A stretch of 64,000 nt of DNA from positions 496,001 to 560,000 of the forward strand of contig NZ_CP145886.1 of the NCBI RefSeq assembly GCF_038049935.1, written 5' to 3'. Source of the DNA: Rossellomorea sp. y25. GTDB lineage: Bacteria > Bacillota > Bacilli > Bacillales > Bacillaceae_B. This document shows, one piece after another, positions 43,337 through 51,186 of the stretch (the stretch's first letter is position 1; each line of letters starts with the position of its first letter). Both the position numbers and the translations under genes were made by a program. Under the pieces are notes generated by a model. It worked only from the letters and a program-made list of their open reading frames with translations, ran no database searches and was not told the origin of the DNA.

Positions 43337-45298
43337 ATGAGGACGAAAAAGATATCTTTATCAATTGTCAGTATATTGTTTTTACTTACTGGAGGTTTCA
43401 TCCAGCCTCAGGAATATATGGACAAGAGTATGGCGGCCGCACCCGGGTCTGCTGTCATCAATGAAGTGGCCTGGATGGGGACAACGGGATCCTATAACAA
43501 TGAATGGATTGAATTGCACAATACAACCTCATCAGATCTATCCATAGATGGATGGGTGCTTGAAGCCCAGGATGGATCACCGAGTATCGGGTTAAGCGGT
43601 ACAGTATCGCCAAACGACTATTTTCTTTTGGAAAGAACGAGTGATGGAACGATTTCAAATGTCGTAGCGGATCAAATCTATACAGGAAGCCTTGGGAATT
43701 CCAATGAAGTTCTGTATTTGAAAGATACCTCCGGCTCCATCATCGATGAAGTGAACAGCTGGTACGCTGGTGACAACACCACGAAAGCCACGATGGAACG
43801 AAACGACCGTTCTATCAGCGGTACGGATCCGGCCAACTGGAGCACAGCAACGGCTTCCTATGAAGGTGGATTTGGTACTCCTAAAGCAGCTAACTCACCG
43901 GCTCCAAGCAGTAATGGCAGCGAATCCCTCACGAATGTAAGCGAGGAACTTGGAGCCATCAACGTTTATTTCAACAAAAGCGCCTCCACTCAATACGCAA
44001 TGCCGGGCAACGAAGCAAACTACAACGTGAACCTAGAAGATCGTCTCATTGAACGTTTGAATGAAGCAACCACGTCAATTGACTTTGCCACTTATGAAAT
44101 CAATTTGCCCAGAGTGGTCGATACGCTGATGGCAAAAGCAGCACAAGGTGTGGACGTTCGAATCCTGGCTGATGCCAAGGATGGATCGGATCCTCATTAC
44201 GCTGAACGCTATGAAACCATGCGTCTATACTTGGAAAAGCTTGTCCGAGGTCAGGATGGAGTAGTGGGATCAGCGGATGACGCTCATATCTTATCAGATT
44301 CCCCTATGTTTGTAGTCGAAGATACCGTGAAGCGGGCAGCTTATGATTTACCTGCAAGCTTCAGTGATTTCCCAGAGCGAAACGTGGCGGTTGGCAGCAC
44401 GGTGACAACGGGCTATATGTTTGTAGAAGGAGAATTGAAAGGAACGGACAACTATTATTCTCCTGGGAATCAAATGCATAATAAATTTGCCGTGGTAGAT
44501 GGAAAGTGGGTCTTCACAGGAAGTTGGAATTTCACCGTAACAGGCTTATATGGTTCTGAGGAAAACATGAACCAGGGGATCCTCGACGGAAACCAGCAGC
44601 ATGTCGTCGAGGTTCACTCTCCTGAACTTGCCTCCATCTATAAAACGGAATTTGAAGAAATGTGGGGAAGTGGATCCACGACTCCAAATAATACAGCATC
44701 CAACTTTAGCACAAGAAAAGTCGATAATACACCTCATACGTTGACGATCGGCGGAGATACGGTGGAAGTGTACTTTTCTTCAGGTGACGATGCCGTTGGA
44801 CGTATGACAGAACTTGTAAAAACAGAAGCAGATGAAAACGCATATTTCACCATTTTCGCATGGAGCGACCAAGCCCTTGTGGACGAATTGAAGAATAAGT
44901 GGGAAGGAAGCTATATGGATAACCAGGGAACGTTGACCGGCTTTGACGTGAAAGGTCTATTCGATTCCAGCTTCTGGAATCAGTGGTGGTCGGCAAGCAT
45001 TGAAATGACAGGTAGAACGGCAACGCAAACGAGCACCAACAATCCTAACACGCGCTGGGCAAACCCGGCACCCGTGTTCAAGGCAAATGAAAGCCGCAAG
45101 CTTCATGCCAAAACCATGCTCATCGATGCCGACACAAACAGTGATCCGACCGTCATCGTAGGGTCGACCAACTGGAGTGAAAACGGCAATAATGTGAATG
45201 ATGAAAACATGCTCATTATCCATGACGATGCCATCACGAATCAATTCCTGCAGGAGTTTAACGCTAGGTATGTGAATGCTGGTGGGGTTGTGCAGTAA
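43337..45298 (+). CDS. Secreted lamin-tail-domain / phospholipase-D-like protein
   Basis: A 653-residue exported protein. ATG 43337 follows AAAGGGGAAAGGG and begins a signal peptide (ISLSIVSILFLLTGGFIQP). A lamin-tail domain lies at about residues 38-155 (INEVAWMGTTG, NEWIELHNTT, DGWVLEA), followed by two phospholipase-D half-sites: HNKFAVVDGKWVFTGSWNFT and HAKTMLIDADTN...VGSTNWSENGNNVNDENM, each with the H-x-K-x4-D and later G-S-N pattern. The two sites could form one active centre for cleaving phosphodiesters in DNA or lipids outside the cell. No partner genes; the composite repeat follows. Confidence 0.85.
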   Translation: MRTKKISLSIVSILFLLTGGFIQPQEYMDKSMAAAPGSAVINEVAWMGTTGSYNNEWIELHNTTSSDLSIDGWVLEAQDGSPSIGLSGTVSPNDYFLLERTSDGTISNVVADQIYTGSLGNSNEVLYLKDTSGSIIDEVNSWYAGDNTTKATMERNDRSISGTDPANWSTATASYEGGFGTPKAANSPAPSSNGSESLTNVSEELGAINVYFNKSASTQYAMPGNEANYNVNLEDRLIERLNEATTSIDFATYEINLPRVVDTLMAKAAQGVDVRILADAKDGSDPHYAERYETMRLYLEKLVRGQDGVVGSADDAHILSDSPMFVVEDTVKRAAYDLPASFSDFPERNVAVGSTVTTGYMFVEGELKGTDNYYSPGNQMHNKFAVVDGKWVFTGSWNFTVTGLYGSEENMNQGILDGNQQHVVEVHSPELASIYKTEFEEMWGSGSTTPNNTASNFSTRKVDNTPHTLTIGGDTVEVYFSSGDDAVGRMTELVKTEADENAYFTIFAWSDQALVDELKNKWEGSYMDNQGTLTGFDVKGLFDSSFWNQWWSASIEMTGRTATQTSTNNPNTRWANPAPVFKANESRKLHAKTMLIDADTNSDPTVIVGSTNWSENGNNVNDENMLIIHDDAITNQFLQEFNARYVNAGGVVQ

Positions 45299-45334
45299 GT
45301 TGAATGAACAGTTCCTTAAATTAGGCACAGATTG

Positions 45335-45775
45335 AAAAAAGAGGCTGGGACATAAGTGTTTTAGTCTAAGTAAAACCCGAACAAATCTGCTTCCTGGAAG
45401 GTGGATTTGTTCGGGTTTATTATTTATTTCGATACATTTGATTTTAGCTGTTTCCAGCGGTTGATTGGAGTGCAAGACGAAGACTCCCGCGGGAAAAGTA
45501 GCTTATGTGAGACCCGTCCGCTCCGGGACTTAGAGGCACATGTCATAAGTCAAACCGTCCAAGAAGGCAAAGAACACCTTCGTGGCCGCTTCGCCTTATG
45601 CCACCCGCCTCTATACAAAGCCCCTCCGCTTTTCTTCCCCGCAGGCTTGCCGAGGAGGCTCACGGGCTACCCGCGGAAAGCGTAGTCTTGCACGGAAATC
45701 ATTGCGGTATTAAGAGCCTACACTTCTATTTTTTTCTTTACATCGTGGCACTTTAGTTTTGTCCCAGACTCTTTA
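45335..45775. repeat. Composite dispersed repeat element (~440 bases)
   Basis: Outer imperfect inverted ends AAAGAGGCTGGGACA (left) and TTTTGTCCCAGACTCTTT (right) frame two nested structures: a perfect 15-base hairpin AAACCCGAACAAATC/GATTTGTTCGGGTTT (45373-45418) and a GC-rich core (45471-45692) with inverted ends TGCAAGAC...CCCGCGGG / CCCGCGG...GTCTTGCA. The core words (GACTCCCGCGGGAAA, GAGGAGGCTCACGGGC, CCGCGGAAAGCGTAGTC) are of the kind seen as dispersed repeats in Bacillaceae intergenic regions. No transposase. Fills most of the gap 45299-45793. Confidence 0.75.
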
Positions 45776-45793
45776 ATTGGTGCCATTTCTTGT

Positions 45794-46081
45794 TTACTCC
45801 ATCCCGGGAGCCTTCTGAATTTCAAAAATAAGTACAATTGCAGTGATCGCATGGGCAATCAATCGGATGACCGGGAAGAAGTTTAAGAAGGAAGCAAGGA
45901 TACCAAGGGCACTTCCAAGGATCGGCTGATCTTCTGATCTTGAGATATACAACACGCTCGCATGCCACAGAGCCACTAAACACAGGAGAAAAGGGATAGC
46001 ATCTCCAGCAATATTGCCAAAGATCGGAACCGCTAAAAACAATTCGATTGAAAAGGACAACCATTTAATTCGTGAAAGCAC
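45794..46081 (-). CDS. Small membrane protein, 95 residues
   Basis: Start chosen at GTG 46081, nine bases after GGAGG; GTG 46087 is the alternative. The product has three hydrophobic stretches (SFSIELFLAVPIFGNIAGD, AIPFLLCLVALWHASVLYI, LGILASFLNFFPVIRLIAHAITAIVLIF). No family recognised. It is a single gene that converges on the composite repeat. An upstream extension to 46288 is open but low-complexity and lacks a start site. Confidence 0.6.
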   Translation of the reverse strand: MLSRIKWLSFSIELFLAVPIFGNIAGDAIPFLLCLVALWHASVLYISRSEDQPILGSALGILASFLNFFPVIRLIAHAITAIVLIFEIQKAPGME

Positions 46082-46308
46082 GGACACACACCTCCTTATT
46101 TCAGTGTATGAATGAATGGGGGGCGTGTGCCTGTTTGAGGGAATTGTTTTTGGGGGAGGGGAAGATTGGTGGAGGAGGGCATTGGGCTGAATTTGTCTAT
46201 GTATATAGAATGGCATATATAATGAAAAATATGGCATGGAAACCCCGGAAATGGCAGTTCGAAATACCCAGCGGAAAGCAACTCTCACATAACTTGTTCT
46301 CTAACCAA

Positions 46309-46345
46309 TAGAGCCCGCCTTCTCATTCTAAGAAGGTGGGCTCTA
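46309..46345. terminator. Terminator-like hairpin after the VLRF1-type gene
   Basis: TAGAGCCCGCCTTCT/AGAAGGTGGGCTCTA with an 8-base loop; no clear T-run, but it lies right after the minus-strand stop. The stretch 46082-46308 upstream shows nothing else recognisable. Confidence 0.65.
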
Positions 46346-46348
46346 CGA

Positions 46349-47149
46349 TTATGCCAGAAGTTTCTCTATAACCTTATGTTCATTCTCATTCAGCAAGTTT
46401 TTACCGATTGTTTCGTGAACCTCTTTATTCATGCTATCTTCCAATACAGCGGCTTCTTCTTTATCCCCGACGAGGACGATTCGTTCCCATTTTTCATCGG
46501 CGGCCTTTTTGTCCAGGATGCTGCCGAGGCTTTTCCACCAGCGTTGTTGGTTGGCCTTGAGGCGATTTTCGAATTCTTCCTGCTGATTGGCTTTTCCGCC
46601 GCCGCTTCCCATGCTGACGTCTGCGTGGTGAGGACCTTCATGCTTTCGCCAATCATCTGTTTCTAAATCGAACTCCATTAATTCGCTGGACTGAATCTCT
46701 CCAAAGGCAGAGGTGAGGATTTTGATTTGATTTTGCTGAAGAAGCACGAGTCCTGTGTAAGGATAATCTTTATGCAGGGATTTTAATTGATCCAGATGAG
46801 GGTTCTCCTCCCAATAGAAATTCGTTTCAACGGGTACTTGAAGTTCGAAGGTTTCCCAAATACCGCTATCTGCTGAGGCGAAGATGATAAAGCTTCTTGG
46901 CAGTTCACGTTCTAAACTATATACATAGTTTTCTACTTTCGGACGGATCGATTGAAGCCTTTCTTTTTCCTCGGGAGCACTTTCAAGGTATTCTTCCAGG
47001 CGGTTGAATCCGTTTTTGAGGGCGATTTTCCATTCGCCTCCCTGTTGATCGGGATCGCTGCGGTCCGTATTCAAGTATACAGTCAATAATTTATCAGGTT
47101 TTTGTAAGTACAAGTTTTCCAGTACGCTCAGTGTTTTTTTGAAAGGCAT
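46349..47149 (-). CDS. VLRF1-family aeRF1-type release-factor homologue
   Basis: A 266-residue protein resembling the archaeal/eukaryal RF1-like (baeRF) group: N-terminal TVYLNTDRSDPDQQGGEWKIALKNG, then a loop rich in Gly/Lys/Gln (SMGSGGGKANQQEEFENRLKANQQRW) where release factors carry the catalytic GGQ-like site, and a final ERIVLVGDKEEAAVLEDSM domain. Related proteins hydrolyse peptidyl-tRNA on stalled large ribosomal subunits. ATG 47149 follows AAGGAGGAATTAC; the upstream ATG at 47182 is less likely. Monocistronic. Confidence 0.75.
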   Translation of the reverse strand: MPFKKTLSVLENLYLQKPDKLLTVYLNTDRSDPDQQGGEWKIALKNGFNRLEEYLESAPEEKERLQSIRPKVENYVYSLERELPRSFIIFASADSGIWETFELQVPVETNFYWEENPHLDQLKSLHKDYPYTGLVLLQQNQIKILTSAFGEIQSSELMEFDLETDDWRKHEGPHHADVSMGSGGGKANQQEEFENRLKANQQRWWKSLGSILDKKAADEKWERIVLVGDKEEAAVLEDSMNKEVHETIGKNLLNENEHKVIEKLLA

Positions 47150-47283
47150 GTAATTCCTCCTTATAAAATGCTTACTTTTCATATAAACGGTAGAGACCCC
47201 TCTTAAACATCATTTTGTAAAAAAAGGAATTGACGAAAGGGATTTTATAGGAAAAAATAGGAGGGGATAAGGGAGGAGAACAA

Positions 47284-47700
47284 ATGAATATAGAGAAGCA
47301 GTGGGTCCAGGAAGATAGCGATTACATACGTAAGAAATTAATCGAATACAATATGTCACAAGTAGATGAGCAGACAAAGACACCCCTGGAGCAAATCAGT
47401 TTTGTTATGAGAAACGATGAAGATGAAATCGTTGGCGGAGTGGTCGGAGAAATGTTCTGGCATCATCTCCATATTGATTATCTGTGGGTGGCAGATGACT
47501 ATCGGCATGGAGGGTACGGCTCCAAACTGATTCACAGGATAGAAGAGCACGCCAGGGAGAAGGGATGCCATCTCGTTATATTAGATACATTCAGCTTTCA
47601 GGCCCCTCATTTTTATCAAAAATTAGGGTATAAGGAATTTGGTGTCCTTAAAGATTTTCCTAAGGGCCAAAGTCAGTATTTTATGGAGAAACGATTGTAG
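47284..47700 (+). CDS. GNAT-family N-acetyltransferase
   Basis: A 138-residue acetyl-CoA-dependent transferase. The acetyl-CoA loop shows as LWVADDYRHGGYGSKLIHRIEEHAREKGC (R-x2-G-x-G/A) and the C-terminal strand-turn as FYQKLGYKEFGVL. Substrate unknown. GGGAGGAG precedes ATG 47284. Single gene with its own terminator. Confidence 0.88.
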   Translation: MNIEKQWVQEDSDYIRKKLIEYNMSQVDEQTKTPLEQISFVMRNDEDEIVGGVVGEMFWHHLHIDYLWVADDYRHGGYGSKLIHRIEEHAREKGCHLVILDTFSFQAPHFYQKLGYKEFGVLKDFPKGQSQYFMEKRL

Positions 47701-47729
47701 CAACCAGCCGGGACTGGTTGCTTTTTTTT
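47699..47729 (+). terminator. Terminator after the acetyltransferase
   Basis: AGCAACCAG-CCGGGA-CTGGTTGCT followed by seven T. Confidence 0.9.
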
Positions 47730-47864
47730 CGATTGTAGGTTCCTTCTATAAAATCTCCAATATGCTTTTTAAGCCATTTTCTTAAAGAAATCAGATAAAT
47801 CATGTTTTATGTTCTTTCCATCGGGTAAATATGTACTAAATAACACACGACGGGAGAGAATAAA

Positions 47865-48098
47865 GTGAGCTATATTAACCAGGGTAGAGAGCGTATTCAA
47901 TTTGATCGAAAGGGTAAGAAAAAGGATTTACATATTCTGGAGTGCACACATTGTGAGAATGAATTCCGTTCATCGATGAATGTCAACCAAATCGAGTGCT
48001 CACATTGTTCAACATCTACAGATCCTAAATTGGACCTTTCAATTTTTAAAGTCATCGGATTTATTGAAAATCTTCAAGGGAGTGAAGTTCGTTGCTAA
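47865..48098 (+). CDS. Small zinc-ribbon-like protein, 77 residues
   Basis: Starts at GTG 47865 behind GGGAG. The central part holds two Cys pairs, CTHC and CSHC, 18 residues apart, the layout of a four-cysteine zinc ribbon; the rest is charged. No family recognised. It overlaps the next 40-residue ORF by seven bases, suggesting a coupled pair. Confidence 0.65.
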   Translation: MSYINQGRERIQFDRKGKKKDLHILECTHCENEFRSSMNVNQIECSHCSTSTDPKLDLSIFKVIGFIENLQGSEVRC

Positions 48099-48214
48099 AC
48101 AAGGACAAATTAGCCGATTTGAAAATGGATTTTAACGATATTCTTTGGATGAGTTCCGGAGTTGCCATTATTCTATTATTACTCGCTTTAGCAAATTTCT
48201 TTATCCTAGCCTAA
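48092..48214 (+). CDS. Small single-pass membrane protein, 40 residues
   Basis: Begins at TTG 48092 inside the end of the zinc-ribbon gene, with GGGAGTGAAG upstream. After a charged N-terminus (NKDKLADLKMDFNDI) one hydrophobic helix follows (SGVAIILLLLALANFFILA). Overlap, ribosome binding site and a terminator soon after the stop support expression; function unknown. Confidence 0.5.
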   Translation: MLNKDKLADLKMDFNDILWMSSGVAIILLLLALANFFILA

Positions 48215-48230
48215 TCATATTGTTGTGATC

Positions 48231-48265
48231 GGAAAAGTCCTGTCTGCTTAGCAGGGCTTTTTTTG
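48231..48265 (+). terminator. Terminator after the small-protein pair
   Basis: AAAGTCCTG-TCTGCTTAG-CAGGGCTTTTTTT hairpin. Confidence 0.85.
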
Positions 48266-48290
48266 TTGGGCGAAACTCTCCATTGAAATA

Positions 48291-48331
48291 GCCTGCCCGC
48301 TTTTAGGAATAAAGCGGGCAGGCTTTTCTTT
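48291..48331. terminator. Terminator at the end of the aldehyde dehydrogenase gene
   Basis: Perfect 13-base stem GCCTGCCCGCTTT/AAAGCGGGCAGGC, T-rich on the right; between convergent genes. Confidence 0.9.
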
Positions 48332-48337
48332 TAGTTG

Positions 48338-49786
48338 TTATCCTTTATAATTTTCATCATACTCAAGATAAACAACATGAGTTTCCAGGTATTCGTTAAG
48401 GCCGTGTTTTCCATCTGCTCCGCCGATTCCGGATTGACCTCGACCAGCGTGGAAACCATTGATGGCTTCGAAATTTTCCCGATTGACAAAGGTTTCGCCG
48501 TATCGAAGTTCATTGGAGGCTCTCATGATCTCATGAAGATTTTCACTGAAGATGGATGAAGAAAGACCATATTCAGTATCGTTGGCAAGCTCGATGACTT
48601 CATCAAAATCCTTGTATGTCATAATTGGAAGGACCGGTCCAAAGATCTCTTCCTGAATAATCTCCATATCCTGTTTTACATCTACGAGAATGGTAGGCTC
48701 GTAGTAGAAACCTTTATCCATATTGAGCGGTTTCCCGCCGGTAAGGATTTTTGCTCCTTTTTCAACGGCTGTATTAACCATTTCAGTTACGGTGTCAAGT
48801 CGATCTTTATTCACAAGAGGTCCGATGTCGTTATCCCGGTTTGTCGGATCTCCGACAGTCGTATTTTTCATCGCTTCGGTCATTTTGCTTATGAATTCCT
48901 CTGCTATATCCTCGTGGACATACACTCGTTCTGCGTTCGTGCATGCCTGCCCGGAGTTGGTGATTCTCGACGTTTTGATCTTTTCAACGGCAAGATCAAT
49001 ATTTGCATGCTTGGTGACGATGGCAGGTGCCTTCCCCCCAAGCTCCAGGTTTACTTTTGTAATGGACTTCGATGCGGCCTCCATCACTTTTGAACCAGCC
49101 GGGTAGCTTCCCGTCATGGATACCATGCGTACTTTAGGATGGCTGGACATTGGGTTTCCGATATCGGACCCTTTACCCGTTACCAGGTTGAAGACTCCTT
49201 TTGGCAATCCGACTTCGTCTATGATCTTAGCAAACTCACATGCGGTATTTGGCGTGTATTGACTTGGTTTCATTACAATCGTACAACCTGTCACAATCGC
49301 AGGGGCAACTTTCCTGGCGAGGATGAACATCGGAAAGTTCCACGGTACGATTCCTGCTACGACACCGATCGGTTTTTTGTAAACAAGGATGTTTTCATTC
49401 GAGCGCTCACTTTCAAGGATTTCACCTTCATATCTTAACGCCCAACCCGCCATGTACCGGAAATACTCGATGGCTAAATCGAGCTCACCCTCAGAGGCAT
49501 CCAACGTTTTCCCGTTTTCTTCTGTCAGCATTTGAACAAATTGGTCTTTCCGTTCCTCCAGCTTATCGGCTATTTTATATAAATAGGAAGCACGCTCCTT
49601 GGAAGGGACCTTCTCCCACGAAAGAAAAGCAGAATGAGCAGCATCAATCGCGTGATTCACATCCTCTTCCGTCCCCATCTGAATGGAAGAAATCGTCTCC
49701 TCATTCGCAGGATTGATCACGTCCAGCGTATCCTTCGACGTACTATCCACAAACTCACCATTAATATACATCTGATACTTCTTCAC
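48338..49786 (-). CDS. aldA: Aldehyde dehydrogenase, AldA (lactaldehyde dehydrogenase)-like
   Basis: A 482-residue NAD-dependent enzyme oxidising an aldehyde to the acid. Family marks: VVAGIVPWNFPMFILARKVAPA, LELGGKAPAIV with the general-base Glu, catalytic Cys in NSGQACTNAERVYV, and EEIFGPVLPIM. The C-terminal block FVNRENFEAINGFHAGRGQSGIGGADGKHG is typical of the AldA/glycolaldehyde-lactaldehyde group. GGAGGAGTAAT precedes ATG 49786. Single gene; substrate assigned by resemblance only. Confidence 0.85.
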   Translation of the reverse strand: MKKYQMYINGEFVDSTSKDTLDVINPANEETISSIQMGTEEDVNHAIDAAHSAFLSWEKVPSKERASYLYKIADKLEERKDQFVQMLTEENGKTLDASEGELDLAIEYFRYMAGWALRYEGEILESERSNENILVYKKPIGVVAGIVPWNFPMFILARKVAPAIVTGCTIVMKPSQYTPNTACEFAKIIDEVGLPKGVFNLVTGKGSDIGNPMSSHPKVRMVSMTGSYPAGSKVMEAASKSITKVNLELGGKAPAIVTKHANIDLAVEKIKTSRITNSGQACTNAERVYVHEDIAEEFISKMTEAMKNTTVGDPTNRDNDIGPLVNKDRLDTVTEMVNTAVEKGAKILTGGKPLNMDKGFYYEPTILVDVKQDMEIIQEEIFGPVLPIMTYKDFDEVIELANDTEYGLSSSIFSENLHEIMRASNELRYGETFVNRENFEAINGFHAGRGQSGIGGADGKHGLNEYLETHVVYLEYDENYKG

Positions 49787-49964
49787 GATTACTCCTCCTT
49801 GTAGAACTCTTTCTTATCATATCTCCTCCTTTTCCCGTTCAATGGGGAGGGATAAACATGGGGATGTGCGAGGGACCTCAATCACTCATATATTAACCTC
49901 TGAAATCTGAATACAAAGGGGGCTAAGTGAGTTTGTGGGTTCGGTTTTGGAGATAAAATGATTA

Positions 49965-50046
49965 GAGGGACGGACCTCATCCACTCAATCCTTCAATCGA
50001 AACGCTGATTTAATAGGATTTGAGTAAAAATGGAGGTCCGTCCCTC
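49965..50046. repeat. Inverted pair of GAGGGACGGACCTC words
   Basis: Exact 14-base inverted arms at 49965-49978 and 50033-50046, 54 bases apart, between the aldehyde dehydrogenase start and the end of the NADP-dependent oxidoreductase. Part of the dispersed GGGACGGACCT family. The rest of the 267-base gap shows no other feature. Confidence 0.85.
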
Positions 50047-50053
50047 AGAAGGG

Positions 50054-51079
50054 CTACTTGCTTGATTCTGCGATTTTGACGAGTTGTTTGCCGATGTTTT
50101 TGCCTTGGAAGAGTCCGAGGAAGGCGTCGGTTACGTTTTCTAAGCCTTCTGTGATGGTTTCTTCGTATTGGAGTTTTCCTTGGGAAAGCCATTGGCCGAG
50201 TTCTGTTGCCCCTTCTTTGAAGCGGTCATTGTAGTCGTTGACGACAAAGCCTTTCATGAGTGCGCTTGATTTGATTAATCTGGTTTGTACGCGGGGTCCC
50301 AGATCACGATCCGTTTTGTTATAAGAAGAAATCGCTCCGCATACTGGTACGCGTGCATGCTTATTTAGTAAACTAAGGGCAGCGTCACCAATTTCACCAC
50401 CAACGTTTTCGAAATACACATCGATGCCGTTTGGACAAGCTTCTTTTAACGCAGTATAGATGTTGTCCGTTGTTTTGTAGTTGATTCCTTCGTCGAATCC
50501 AAGCGTATCTGTCAGATAGCTTACTTTTTCATCCGAACCTGCAATCCCGACGACACGGGCTCCTTTGATTTTGGCGATTTGTCCAACTACAGAGCCGACT
50601 GCACCTGCAGCACCGGATACAACCACGGTTTCGCCTTCTTTCGGTTGACCGATGTCAAGGAGTCCGAAATAAGCGGTCAATCCAGTCATTCCCAGTATAC
50701 TAAGGTGAGTAGAAATAGGAGCGACTTCAGGATCGATTGAGCGGATCTGCTTTTCGTCTGCAAGGGAATACTCCTGCCATGGCAGCATTCCTACAACGAA
50801 ATCTCCTTTTTGGAAGTGTCCGGATTCTGACTCAACGACTTCTCCAACGGCTCCGCCAGCCAACGCTTCGTTCAATTGGAATGGTTCTACATACGACTTG
50901 GCATCAGACATTCTGCCCCGCATATAAGGATCCACGGAAAGATAAAGAGTCTTGACTAATACTTGACCTTCGGATGGTTTAGGAACTTCAATCTCTTTGA
51001 AGTTGAAATCCTCTTTAACAGGCATTCCTTCAGGACGGGCGACTAATTGAATTTGTTGCTGCTTTTCAGGTAACATCAT
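50054..51079 (-). CDS. Zinc-free medium-chain NADP-dependent oxidoreductase (CurA/YfmJ-like)
   Basis: A 341-residue quinone-reductase/leukotriene-B4-dehydrogenase type enzyme that reduces alpha,beta-unsaturated carbonyls with NADPH. Signatures: LYLSVDPYMRGRM, ILGMTGLTAYFGLLDIG, VVVSGAAGAVGSVVGQIAKIKGARVVGIAGS (nucleotide fold) and DVYFENVGGEIGDAAL; the zinc-binding Cys residues of alcohol dehydrogenases are absent. Two adjacent ATG codons follow GGGGAGG; 51076 has slightly better spacing than 51079. Monocistronic. Confidence 0.88.
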   Translation of the reverse strand: MMLPEKQQQIQLVARPEGMPVKEDFNFKEIEVPKPSEGQVLVKTLYLSVDPYMRGRMSDAKSYVEPFQLNEALAGGAVGEVVESESGHFQKGDFVVGMLPWQEYSLADEKQIRSIDPEVAPISTHLSILGMTGLTAYFGLLDIGQPKEGETVVVSGAAGAVGSVVGQIAKIKGARVVGIAGSDEKVSYLTDTLGFDEGINYKTTDNIYTALKEACPNGIDVYFENVGGEIGDAALSLLNKHARVPVCGAISSYNKTDRDLGPRVQTRLIKSSALMKGFVVNDYNDRFKEGATELGQWLSQGKLQYEETITEGLENVTDAFLGLFQGKNIGKQLVKIAESSK

Positions 51080-51186
51080 GATTCCTCCCCGTAATTTAAG
51101 CTAGAATATATTTTCCGATTACTTGAAACTTATCACATGGAGTTTAGGTTCTACAAAGAATAACACTTGAGAAAGGTGGGGTGAAT

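Noticed and set aside
44957..45475. 172-codon minus-strand frame opposite the PLD gene end.
   Set aside because: Antisense to a conserved H-K-D motif region and extends into the repeat element; no ribosome binding site.
45401..45685. 94-codon open frame inside the composite repeat.
   Set aside because: It is formed by the inverted-repeat core, has no start site, and its product has no protein-like composition.
46072..46311. 79-codon plus-strand frame upstream of the VLRF1-type gene terminator.
   Set aside because: No ribosome binding site at its start, low-complexity Gly/Trp-rich product and overlap with a better-supported minus-strand gene start.
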